Assembly (NCBI GenBank): GCA_027575765.1 | Contig: JANBPT010000055.1 | Location: 26,135-90,134 of the forward strand | Reading direction: 5' to 3' | Length of the DNA: 64,000 bases | Origin: Tieghemiomyces parasiticus | Taxonomy: Eukaryota > Kickxellomycota > Dimargaritomycetes > Dimargaritales > Dimargaritaceae | Part shown: positions 1 to 10,200 of the stretch, piece after piece | Position numbering within the stretch: position 1 is the stretch's first letter | Layout of the letters: every line of letters begins with the position of its first letter | Made by a program: the position numbers and the translations under genes | Notes under the pieces: generated by a model | Database searches by the model: none | Told to the model about the DNA's origin: nothing | The model's input: only the letters and a program-made list of their open reading frames with translations

Positions 1-2645
1 TAGAAGACGGGTCGGGGGGGGCGAGGTTCAGCTTCTAGTTGGCATAACGGCATGTAGTGGTTTATCATTGCGCAGCCACTTGCCTCTTCCCAGCGACATA
101 AAAGACACACCACTCAACACGGGTCGACCTACACAACCGGTACACTAAAAGAAAGCGAATGAGCATTTCGAATCCAGATTTACAGCGGGCGGCAGGAGGT
201 GTCGGGCGCACTCGGCCTTGGCAATGAGATACTTCGACATGGGAACGGCAGGCCAAGTCGCTTAGGTAGCGTTGCCCAGTCTCAACTCACCACCCACTTA
301 TTGACCACGGCACGTGCGCGGAGGGCTCAGCCGGGTCGTGATGGTCTCCTCGGCTACCATAATTCGGGACGGGAATCCTCCCCATTAAAAACCATATAAA
401 GTTGCCCACAAAGACATCGTCTCTCGGATCCCCAAGCTGACCACCATCTACCAAGCCTTGGGGCCCTGTCGAGCCCTTTAGATCGCCCGGTCGCAGCTTG
501 ATGGTTAGTATTAAATTAGCCCATCCTGCCTATCCACTACAAATCCCTGCGGTCCCTGACACTGTGCAGGAGTCGCCCACTGGTTGGTCCGCTTTGACCC
601 ACTATTAACCCCACGGCGCTCATTGGGGGCGCCAACTTTATCGACCGGCAGAAACTACAAGGCAGTCGGCATACCACAACGTGGTCGGTGCCAAAACACT
701 CTTGCCTTTAGCCTCGACACGCCCAGGTCGCAGGCGAGCCAATACACGCCAACGTGTGCTGGAGAACTATACAGCCTCGAAAGAAAACCTAAAAGGGCCG
801 GCCCTGTACCATGGCGGTGGCGTTAAGTTGGCCTGAAGTGGCACATGGTGACCAACGCCGGCCGGATAATGTTTTAAGCTGCGAAAAATGTACTAGCAAG
901 ATTCTATCGTCGTCTTTTCCACCCCAAGGTTCGTATACCGGAGTTACCATTAACCATGTGTGCCGTGTTATCACCCAGGATCGGGGCGTCCGCTGCGGAC
1001 GATTCAATAGGCTAAAAATATCATCGGATATCGCCGAGACGCTGGTCGACCGCTTTTATGGCTTATCGTCACTCCAGTTAAGCCACTAAATATGGAGGCA
1101 GCGACCCATCCTGGGTGTAAAACCTTTACTTCCCTAATCAAGGTTTAATCGACCCTATGCCATACCTAAGGTCAGTGGTCAGTTATTACCAAGTCAATGT
1201 TTAGACAACCAGGTCGCCCACGCCGTAAAGTCCACAGTAAACATTGACAGGTGGTTGGCAGGTGTCGAGTAAACGGGTATCTCGCGCGCGATGGTGTTAA
1301 CTTAACCTGCTCAATCTTCCTGCATTCTCGGTAGGGTATAAGAATGCGGCTTGGTGGGAAATAGATAACCACGACAAACGAGAATTCCGTCGGGCCTTAA
1401 CTCGCGTTCCGAATGATATACGATACCCCCCTCCCTTTCCAACCTTGGTATCTGGAAACTCGCTACTCCAGCACATAGCTCAATGGGTGTATCGTTTCTA
1501 TTCGTGTTGGCATTTTTTTGTGAACGTTTGGCCAAGTGGGAGAGCATCATTTGTAATGTCTATCGAATGCTCGGCCATCGCTGGGGTTGTTCCGGTAAAT
1601 ATGAGCCAACGGCATCACAATTAGCCGATGGTTATACTACCCGTCGGTCGACCTGATTGCGTATAGCTGTGAAGCCAATCGGAAGAATGGGATTTCCGGT
1701 AAGGGCGAGGGAAATAGCGACTTGCGTGCCCGCTATGTTGGGATTATACGGTCGGCATTTAGCCGCATGCGACCAACAGAATAGCGTCCGAAACTTTTGC
1801 TAGAGAGGCGAGGAAGGCACCAAGCTGTAAAGGAACCTTTTCTGATTCGCCCCAATACTGGGTTATAGCAGTCACGGCGAACCACATCATAGAAACTACT
1901 GACTTCATAATTGTCCTGGCTTGTCGCGCCCGTTGTAGGAAAGAGAGAAAGATACAAATCTGCCATCCATACCATCCCCAATCCCTCTTACCTCATTTCA
2001 CTCTAGCGCATAGCTATCCGAGCGCTTTCTACAACGCTTGGGCTACTTTTCCTTTTTTTTTCCACAGTGAGCGCCACAATGGACTATCTCAGAATTTTAT
2101 TACACTGTCAGAGTGTAGCCAATTATCTGGTAGCTGCCGTGTCGCAGCAGGCCGGCCACCGTCTCCTCTCTGGCGCTCTCGATGCACCACTTTTATTTTT
2201 CGTTCGTTGCCATCTATTTTTCCGGGCCGCCCAAACCCTGGCGGCCTAATTATTAATAGTAACCGGGTGTCACAGCGTGTTACCAGTGGCGGAAAAAACT
2301 ATAAGGCGCGGTCGACACTGTTTGCGTCTCGCTAATATGTGTCGATAGAGGCGAGATCCAGGCTGACAGCCATATGGGAACGGCATTACTGTATCCGTCC
2401 CGGCCAAAGCCCGTCATCGCCCAGGGAACGTGGAAATATGTGTATATATACTGCAACCGTGGCGCCGCTATTATCTGCATTAATCCTCACCGGCTTCCAA
2501 TAGCAACTTACCTCATCTTGACGTTTACTGGCACCGAAGTTTTCTCCAACTCCCGTTATAACGAAACACAACATTCTTCAACGGTTACTCTCTTCTCACT
2601 TCTCCCACTTTAACGCCCCGCCCCTCGCACTACACGTCAAACACC
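1..2645. other. Gene-free stretch upstream of the first secreted-protein gene
   Basis: Only short open frames (under about 95 codons) occur on either strand, and none has a recognisable domain or a convincing exon chain. A pyrimidine-rich tract with a good acceptor-like end lies near 2040-2066, ahead of a 60-codon frame, but I could not link it to other exons. The only usable signal is a TATA-like run near its right end, listed separately. Confidence 0.5.
2443..2450 (+). promoter_or_regulatory. TATA-like element before the 2646 gene
   Basis: The sequence TATATATA lies about 195 bases upstream of the ATG at 2646, a plausible distance for a fungal core promoter with a 5' leader. No transcription start can be read from sequence alone. 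Confidence 0.4.
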
Positions 2646-2963
2646 ATGCGTTTCGTCGCCGTCCTCTCTCTGTTTGTGGTTGCCGCCACCGCCCTGCCGA
2701 CCAGCACTTCCATCGCCCCGGCTGCCGCTACCCCCTCCTCATTGATCAAGTCGACTCCTGAGACCTCCAGCCTGAAGACCGCAGTTAATGAGACCTTTAG
2801 CGACAAGACGAACTTGGCCAAGAAGGCTGCAGTCGCCGGTCTCTTCGGGGCGGCGGGCTTCGTCGCTACGAGGTTGGGTCATGAGTGGCTTGATGCGTCC
2901 AAGCAAAAGAGTCAGGACAATACCAACGTCAAACCGAAGACGGCTAACCTTGCTAAATTGTAG
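2646..2963 (+). CDS. Small secreted or membrane-associated protein, unknown function
   Basis: An intronless frame of 105 residues. It starts with a clear signal peptide (MRFVAVLSLFVVAATALP, likely cut after about residue 17). A Ser/Thr/Pro/Ala-rich stretch follows to about residue 45, then a polar segment with one N-glycosylation site (NET, about residue 48). A moderately hydrophobic segment rich in Ala and Gly spans about 61-75, and the tail is Lys- and Asn-rich. No cysteines are present, so it is not a typical disulfide-stabilised effector. The hydrophobic segment could be a membrane anchor or an amphipathic helix. The start codon has a good context (ACCATGC) and lies downstream of a TATA-like run. 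I do not recognise a family. That it is a gene rests on the signal peptide, the Ser/Thr-rich composition and the promoter context. Confidence 0.65.
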   Translation: MRFVAVLSLFVVAATALPTSTSIAPAAATPSSLIKSTPETSSLKTAVNETFSDKTNLAKKAAVAGLFGAAGFVATRLGHEWLDASKQKSQDNTNVKPKTANLAKL

Positions 2964-4169
2964 ATCCAGAACTCGGTGCCCCTTCATCTGACCCGTGTGC
3001 TTACAAGGTGACATGGCAGGGGATGAAGTGGTCCAACCTCGGGAAACCAGTCTCTCCCCTGCCCCCCTCCTTATTCGTCAAGCCATTTGTACATACTATC
3101 CAAACTGGTCCGGTGTTGTTCATTATATGATTTTGTACCGATAGACTGCGCCGCCGGCCAGTCTCACTCGTCAGAGTTTCGTTTCTTATGACCCTAACGA
3201 GTCCCCGTCAACGCTGCCAGCCTCCACCCGGGCACGATTCGAAATTCAGCCAAATAAAATTATCCCAACAAATAACCTTATTCTGACCTTCAAGGCGAGC
3301 GCATCGCTCAATATTGCTAGCCTGTTACCAGCAGTAGATGAGCGTAGCTTGATCACATGTAGACCAAAGTCTGGCATATAAGGCTACCCAGATGGGGCTA
3401 AAGATAGCTTGCGGAGTTCAAGGGGACGGCGGGAAAAAGAGCGGTGATAGGAATGACCTGCTTGTTTCACCGCAGCCTCCACTGCCACCAGTACAGCTTA
3501 CCCAGCCTCCCTACCGGGACTATCCGCCTCATTTAATTGACGCTGACTGGCGATGACAGCGACATACCGGCTGACCGTGATTTCAACCTGCCAAATTCCG
3601 CGAGTACCCATGACAGCTACCTGCTGTGAACAAAGCGGCCGGTGCCTTACCTACGGATGGTTGGTAAGTTCCACACCAGTTCGAAACTATGGTCAGAGCT
3701 TATCGTACCAGCCCCAGCCGGTCCACCGTAGAAGGGGAGTAGGACCAGGATCAGGCTTTGACATGCGCTGGTTACTGCACGCGGTGATCCCACGGGGGCC
3801 GTAAGCATGTGCCGATGTAGCACGGCAACGGTTGACCATCGCGTTGGCCCCATCTTAAATACCTTCGCCCCGGCCGGCCCAAATCTCATATAAAAAGCCA
3901 GCACTCACAGCTCGTTCTAGCTGCATTACCACAGCTACCAACTAACTAACCAACCAACGTCTTCTACCATTGCCACCCTACAGCTTATCGACTGAACATT
4001 ATTCAATTAACCACTAGTTTTATACTGATAGGTAATAGCAGCTCCAGAGCTCGACCCTATTTCGCTCAATTGCTACCCTCACCCTCGGCGTCTCTGCATC
4101 CCGTCCCCACAAATTAGAAGCCCGAGGTATCTCGCCCCCCCCCACACACTGGTCCACTCCTGCCTCACC
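2964..4169. other. Intergenic region with promoter of the GPI-protein gene
   Basis: No supported gene. An AATAAA at 3253-3258 could serve the upstream gene, although it is 290 bases past its stop. The right part holds the TATA box at 3889-3896 and a pyrimidine-rich presumptive leader of about 250 bases before the ATG at 4170. Confidence 0.5.
3889..3896 (+). promoter_or_regulatory. TATA box of the GPI-anchored protein gene
   Basis: TATAAAAA is preceded by a GC-rich block and followed by CT- and CA-rich sequence typical of a fungal leader. It lies about 275 bases before the ATG at 4170. Confidence 0.5.
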
Positions 4170-4844
4170 ATGCGTCCTGCACCGAGTCACTGCGCCGTGC
4201 TTCTCCTCCTCGCCTGCGGCCTCTACGTCCACGCGATCACAGTTGCCATCTCCTCTCCCTGGAAGAACAGCATCTGGACTGCCGGGGATGAGGTCCAAAT
4301 CTCCATGCGTATCCAAGAAGAAACCGCCGCCGACCGTCCCATGACACTGGAGCTTCTGAGGGGAGATTCTGCCACGCCCTTCGTGGTGGCCCAGGTCAGC
4401 TCTGACGTGCCAGAGAAAGTCACGTTCCTCAACTACCAGGTCCCGGCCAACCTCGCACCGCGTACCGACTACTACCTACGTCTGGGTACCCCCAATGCCT
4501 TCTTTTATTCGGACTACTTCACCGTCAAGTCCGGGAACGGCAAGGCCGACGCGACGGACGACAAGACCACTACCTCCTCCGCCGCGGCATCCTCCAACAC
4601 CTCGGATGACAAGAAACCCACGGAGGGAAGCAAGCCTAATGGCAACGGCGAAGCCAGCAAACTCCCCTCTGAGGGCGGAAAGAAGACCGGGGCGGTGACC
4701 GTCACTTCGACCCATACTACTACTGCCGAGGAATCGTCCACTTCGGCTAAACCGACCGCTACCACCGCGGGCGCATCGGGCGTAGGATACGACGCCCTGG
4801 CCGCGGGCCTCACCGTCGCCCTGGTATACCTTATCTACCCCTAA
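4170..4844 (+). CDS. GPI-anchored cell-wall protein with Kre9/Knh1-like domain
   Basis: A 224-residue intronless protein. It begins with a signal peptide (about residues 1-22, leucine-rich, ending VHA). Residues about 23-115 read like the Kre9/Knh1 N-terminal domain found in many fungal Ser/Thr-rich GPI proteins: ITVAISSPWKNSIWTAGDEV opens it, and a YYLRLG segment followed by FFYSDYFTV closes it. Residues about 116-200 form a low-complexity Ser/Thr/Lys/Gly linker with an NTS site, probably O-mannosylated. The last 20 or so residues are hydrophobic and end LIYP, preceded by small residues (GASG), which fits a GPI-attachment signal. Family members sit at the plasma membrane or wall and have been linked to beta-1,6-glucan; a specific activity cannot be assigned. 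The Kre9-like call is by eye, and the secretion and anchoring signals are stronger. Confidence 0.8.
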   Translation: MRPAPSHCAVLLLLACGLYVHAITVAISSPWKNSIWTAGDEVQISMRIQEETAADRPMTLELLRGDSATPFVVAQVSSDVPEKVTFLNYQVPANLAPRTDYYLRLGTPNAFFYSDYFTVKSGNGKADATDDKTTTSSAAASSNTSDDKKPTEGSKPNGNGEASKLPSEGGKKTGAVTVTSTHTTTAEESSTSAKPTATTAGASGVGYDALAAGLTVALVYLIYP

Positions 4845-5352
4845 GCCTCGCAAGTGACTGCGTACCGCTCTTCCCTAGCTTATCTACCCATTATCTTCGA
4901 GAAGTAGTTACCCTGGGCCGGATGACACCGATTCACCGGCTAAACTAGGCCATCTCCATTACCCCTTGCTTTCCTTTATTACCTCCAGCCTCCCTAGCCC
5001 GTGCTAATGGACGGCCGGCTTGCTTAACTCAACCGTTCTCCTACATTTTTGTTTTACCCTTCTCTACTCTCTATTCTTACCATTGCCCGCATCGTAGTCC
5101 TTGCTCGAATATTTCGTGTCAATCCGACTCTAGCGTCAACATACACCGGATTGATTAGCAACTCGTTTAATTCTATAAAGGGAATCCACCCATCTGCAAC
5201 CTCTGTGTACAAAGTAGTACTGCCGCAACCGTCAAAGAAAATATACATGGCCTTTGGTAGGACCCGGAGATGCATTACCTTGGATTCGGAAGTAATGTCA
5301 TTTGTCAGATGACAGGGGAATGTGATGTCGGGACTGATGTATCCTGTTCGCT
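4845..5352. other. Convergent 3' regions of two secreted-protein genes
   Basis: This 508-base gap separates the plus-strand GPI gene from the minus-strand CBM19-like gene. It is pyrimidine-rich near the left gene and contains no frame I would call coding. Confidence 0.5.
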
Positions 5353-5832
5353 TTAAACTACTGCTGGTACGGCCATGGTGTCATCCTGCACCACTCCGAG
5401 GTTGTCAACCCAAGGAAACCGGGGCTTTTTGAGTTCGGGGAGGTGAGGTTCCGGTTGTTGAGGCTTGGGAGTGTGGGGCTCGGAGTGCTCGGGCTGAGGA
5501 TAGTGAGGCTCGGGGTAATTAGGTTCCGGATGCTTGGGCTCAGGATGGTGGGGCCTGGGGTGCTTGGGTTGTGGGCGGGGTACCCTTGGGTAACCACAAT
5601 AAATGCCGCTGTTAGGGCTCTTGTCGCAAACGGTACCAACACCGCATTCGAATTTGTTTAGACGACCAGAGGCGCATTGGAACCAGACGGGGCTTTGACC
5701 CGCGTTCTCGCAGAAGATGGCGGGTTCGCGACAATGCTCGCCTTCATAATGACCGCCAGCGAGGACGGTGTGGGTCAACCCAAGAACGGCTAGAGCGGCG
5801 ACCAACGCCTGGAGGGTCTTAAGCGGAGCCAT
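5353..5832 (-). CDS. Secreted CBM19-like chitin-binding protein with Pro/His/Glu tail
   Basis: A 159-residue protein. A signal peptide covers about residues 1-25 (MAPLKTLQALVAALAVLGLT, then HTVLAGG). Residues about 33-82 contain six cysteines with the spacing and the ECGVGTVCD-type motif of carbohydrate-binding module 19, which binds chitin and is usually attached to chitinases. Here there is no catalytic domain. From about residue 83 to 140 the chain is a repetitive tail of Pro, His and Glu (units like PEPHYPQ and PEPKHP), followed by a short ordinary end. A free chitin-binding module on an extended charged spacer would suit a wall-associated or chitin-masking protein, which is inference. 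The start at 5832 is chosen because the signal peptide begins there. A TATA-like run lies about 100 bases upstream. Confidence 0.75.
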   Translation of the reverse strand: MAPLKTLQALVAALAVLGLTHTVLAGGHYEGEHCREPAIFCENAGQSPVWFQCASGRLNKFECGVGTVCDKSPNSGIYCGYPRVPRPQPKHPRPHHPEPKHPEPNYPEPHYPQPEHSEPHTPKPQQPEPHLPELKKPRFPWVDNLGVVQDDTMAVPAVV

Positions 5833-6776
5833 GTAGGTAGGAATGAGGACGGGTTGGTGTGCTAAGATAGATTGAGTGAGTAACAGGGTTGGTTAATTAA
5901 GCGGGCTGAAGAGCAGTGGGTCTGGTCGGAATATATATAATTGGACGACACCCCCTGCTACACCGATCCTGAATGTATAACGGCGTACTATAATATTTTT
6001 TTTAAAAAAAAGAGGGACCTTGATATTAAGGCTGGTACGGTAAGAAAAAATTACCTTACTTTCTGTGTAGGATTGCCTGCGCTGGTTATTTGCCTGATGT
6101 CTACGATGACCTCCAAATTCTCGCCAGCGGCTTAATCTTGGCCAATTGAGGTAACTTGACGCAGATAAGAGCCGACGTACCCTAGTTACGTATTTGGGTG
6201 CCAGGGCCGTTCCTTTGTAACTTTTAGGATCCCAACGGCCGCCGCGGTCACAGTAGGTAATGGCCGTTGGAGTAGCCCCGCAGGGTCCAGGAGTGCGGGT
6301 GATCTGCTGGGCTGGGAAGGGTATTGGCGGCACAGCTGGGCATTCCTGGCCCCTCCGTATCTCCTGGCACCCAAGCAAGTTGTATAATGGCGGAGGGCGG
6401 TCTCGAATAGAACTACATGACCCTGAACCCCATACCGTCCTATCTCGTGACCAGGGGCGCCGAGTGCTGGAAGGGTGCCAGGTGCGCGATAGGAGTTCGT
6501 ATCCGGCGTCGGCATACCAGCGATAATACCAGAGACAGGCGGATATTGACTTGTCAATTGCTCCATCTGGCTTCACGATAGAGACAATAAGACGGTTACT
6601 GCTGAAACCCGTATGATTCACAACGTGTTGATGCACACTTCCATGAGGTCAACGACGTAGGGGGTATGATGAATGGTGAGACGTGGCCCCTCGGCGTAAT
6701 GAGATTGGACTACTGAATACACCAGGTAGAAACACACTTCGTCTCTCCAGCATACTATTTCAACCAGGCCGAGACC
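5833..6776. other. Unassigned region with a long minus-strand open frame
   Basis: Besides the promoter of the 5832 gene, this region has a 247-codon minus-strand frame (5893-6636) and an overlapping 126-codon minus-strand frame (6186-6566). Both contain protein-like patches, for example TYCDRGGRWDPKSYKG in the longer frame. A donor-like GTACGT follows that patch near 6185. I could not build a full gene, the codon use is mixed, and neither frame has a known domain. It may hold one or two exons of an unrecognised gene. Confidence 0.25.
5931..5940 (-). promoter_or_regulatory. TATA-like element of the CBM19-like gene
   Basis: The run ATATATATAA (read on either strand as TATA) lies about 100 bases upstream of the minus-strand ATG at 5832. 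Confidence 0.4.
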
Positions 6777-7274
6777 TCATTGCATTGGCGGGCGCAGCGG
6801 GATGCGCACATTCCCTCGGCAATCGGTAATATAATACAGTAGACAAGAATGGAGTCGGGAGTGCACTATAAAATTAGAAGCCACTTCTTCATCTTCGTTT
6901 ATCTGGGTGTTTTCGATATCAGACAGACAGCAGATGGACCGGCGAGAGAGGATTTCAGGTACATCAGGGGTTCGCCGATAGGAAATTCGGTTTAATCGCA
7001 CTCGATACCTCGGGTGCTCCCCAATCCGACGTGTCTGAACGTTGGCTGTGGGTTTGGGTTCGAATACCTCGTATACAATATGCAAACTACCGGTACGCCC
7101 ATCATACGAAAGTGAAGAACGGTCGGTCAGATTATCAAACTGAGTTTCACCAAGACCCAAATAGAGTTCTCGCAGGTCCTTTTGCATTCCTGGGAGCGTA
7201 TTTATCAGGGTGGCCAGTGCAGTGGAACAGCATTGGACATGAGATGATAAAATATATTCATCGTTAAGATTCAT
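6777..7274 (-). CDS. Hypothetical protein, isolated open frame
   Basis: An uninterrupted 165-residue frame from ATG 7274 to TGA 6777. The start could lie further upstream, because the frame stays open to 7292. The composition is balanced and protein-like, with many D, E, N, L and R residues and six cysteines. The segment LPGMQKDLRELYLGLGETQF resembles one leucine-rich repeat of the kind found after F-box domains, but no F-box is visible and a single repeat is weak evidence. Its codons end in A or T much more often than those of nearby real genes, so it is either an unusual gene, a fragment of one, or chance. No introns or promoter were identified. Confidence 0.35.
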   Translation of the reverse strand: MNLNDEYILSSHVQCCSTALATLINTLPGMQKDLRELYLGLGETQFDNLTDRSSLSYDGRTGSLHIVYEVFEPKPTANVQTRRIGEHPRYRVRLNRISYRRTPDVPEILSRRSICCLSDIENTQINEDEEVASNFIVHSRLHSCLLYYITDCRGNVRIPLRPPMQ

Positions 7275-10200
7275 CACGGAGAGTACGGCCACCCAGCTCG
7301 TTTAGAATGAGGGTGTTGCCAGTGTCAATATCACTCTAAGGGTCACTGACCACAGGCTGCTGGGTATGGCCCAAACGAAATGCTCATTACCGCCGTAGTG
7401 TCGGGCCAACGTATTTGGCTCTTCGCAGTCGATCCCCCCGACCGAATACCCGAGGCACTGCTTTCCAGTGCCGTGTCTCACCGTATCTCAAGGGGTATAA
7501 TATCGGAAACCCAACAGATTGACGGCCTGGGGCACACAACTAGGTAAAAACCTGCTGACCAGTACCCATATTGGAATGGCGCTGAATAATGGATCACCCC
7601 TGCCCCTTAGCAAGAAAATGGGGGCGCCAGGTCACTTTTCTAGGCAAGCAGGGAATATGGAGCCACCGTCGTAGCCATCCTACGTAGCGGGTTAAGGCGC
7701 ACAGCATCGCTGGTCATCCGGCAGGCTAAAATTGACATGAAGGCGCTGAGATGACGGCTGCACCTTGTCAGTTCCCCACGACCCACCCTGCAAGACAGCA
7801 CATTATCCCCCCGGAGGGAGTATGCTAGGGCCAATCGTTGTGAAGGGGTAGGCAAAAGCAGTGATGAGCAACCATTCCATCCGATTACGGTCACGCAACG
7901 ACAAGGGGAGTGGGTGACTCGTCACAGCTGATTGTCTCCTCGTGAGAATGCAGACAAGGGCGAAGGTACGTCGAGCACGGCACCCTGGCAGACTGCGAAG
8001 TATGGGACGGGAGCGGACTGTCCTCGTGGGGGATCCGCTTTTAACTACTGCGAGACAGACGACCCTGCCTAGCTGGACCAGGTCAGGTAAGTCCCCATCT
8101 AATCCTAGCAATCGTTTATGAAACGGGCCCAAGGCCTATGACATCAATGGCGGACATATCTATCCCAGGTGTGGGCCATCAGTTTTGGGGAGGGACCTGA
8201 GAGATAAAATACCTTTGGCAACTCTTTCGTAATCACTTCGATACTTGCTTAACCATGAAGGGTGAAGGGGACGGGGGGTTATCAAGCTGGTGGCTACCTA
8301 ATAAAGAGATCAGCAGAATGTACAAGCCAAATCGTGATTGCCTTGCTACAACTTAAGAGCTGTGCAAGGTTCGGGGAAGGTAAGAAGCATGTCGACCAGA
8401 TCCATTTTCGGGGTCAATAAGTGCGGGTGAAGAGGGGTCAAGGCGGCCGTAGTGTTAAATAGGGTGGTGAGGTATTGACCACTGGGTTATTTCAACCTCT
8501 GTGATCGACTCCAAACCAAAACAAGGTTGATCTGTGCGGCCCATGCGGCACCACGCGGTAAGTGGGAGTCGATCCGTATCAGGTCTTTACAGTAACCGAC
8601 CCAGGTGTGTTTGAAACGATACCGCCGGGCTTCCTAAGCAGTGGCGGGAATTTTACGCGGCCAGCTCGTTGTGGGGTGGCCAGAAGGTGTGGCTTTTTAT
8701 CACTTCACCCCTTTTTTAGTTTTGGCAAGTACTTAGAAAAGACGGATAGCTGGGCCATCCTCTCGATGTTGCAAGTAGAATTCGAGGAGCTTGACGGTAG
8801 GATACCTCACGGGGCGTTTTGGTGGTGGTACCATTGGTGAGGTGACATAATTTTACTCAACGGCGACGTACTGCCTGCTGTTATACAGGGGGGGGGGAAT
8901 TGCTGGTTAATGAATCCTGATATGGGTGGAGCATAACGCCCTGGGCCACCCGAAGCATACCAAACGACTATTCATTGTGGCCTTGGGTTAATCAAGCACA
9001 CTTTAGGTGTGGCTACGGGTGGATAAGAGGGTAAGTTAAAGTCCCGGCCAGCGAGTGTGCTTTTGGGTAAATGAAGAACGCGGATCGGAATGGCAGGCAG
9101 AGCGCGATTGGGGAGGCGGAGGTCTGTCAGTAGAATAGATTCGATATCGTTACTGTCCAGCCATTGGGTAATGCCATTATGGACGGGTGGGTCTAAAGTA
9201 TTAGGATAATAACCCCGGTATACCATTCGCTATTAGAACGGTATAGTAATGAATATAATTAAGTATGTCAGAGAACCAACGCGCCTCTACGGTAAGGTGC
9301 AAGTTAAAGGTGCCTCTGATCTTCAATTCGAAGACGATCCAAAGGGTGAGGTCGGGGACCAGATCCGGTGGTTAAGTGGCCAGTGGTACCAGCCAACGCC
9401 CGCTAAGAGGCGGTTCTAGGGAGAGGCGCTGCGACGGTACATGGTTGCTGGATTCTGACAAACTTCATTTCAATCAACTTAACGGACCGGTTACAATGCT
9501 ACTCGGTTCACCGCTACACTTGCATGTCAGGTTGGGGTAGGCATGCTCGATGGTGGTGTTAGCCCAATCTATTATCCGCCCATACCGATTAAATATTATA
9601 TTTATAGACGAGCTTGTTGGAACGTTCGAAAAAGAAAACGGCAGTAGTGGTAGCACGATCAAGTTTCGCGGAATAAGTCAGCACCCCAATCTAGTACAAT
9701 GATTGAGTTCGTTAGTGCAACTGACAGCGTACCACCGTTTCTCAAACGGTAGCAGCCTGCCCTTTAGGAGCCCACCAAAGTCGACGGAAGGCAATTTGTG
9801 GACCGGAGATTTAGTCTGGCCGACCGGTAGGGGTACATGGTATCGGCTTGTTGAAGGTGAAGACGTCGAAAGATGGGACGGTAAGGGCAGAGATCGGAGA
9901 CGAATAGGGCGTGTGATGAAGTTATGGGAAGAGGGTGTTAAAAGAGAGAATGGGGGATAAGGGTTGATAACTGCGCCGATTCAGTTGGCATGGTAGCCGA
10001 TTCGCGTGGCAACCCTCAATGCCGGCCCTTGCCAAATTCAGCCGTCACGAGGATCCCCCCCACCACACTCTTTCATTACATAGGATGCGCTCTTGATGGC
10101 CAAGTAATAGAACGCACCAAAAATTGGGGGATTATACCCGCAGCACGGCATTTCGCCCCCCTCCTCTCTGCCCTTCACGCTCGGTGGCTTCAATGCCAAC

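Noticed and set aside
5893..6636. 247-codon minus-strand frame
   Set aside because: Lacks a domain and shifts between protein-like and random composition; overlapping frames in the same GC-rich patch are also open. Kept only as an unassigned region.
7040..7080. Possible tRNA T-arm (GGTTCGAAT)
   Set aside because: No matching acceptor stem, D-arm or anticodon arm around it. No other tRNA-like site with a full cloverleaf was found in the window.
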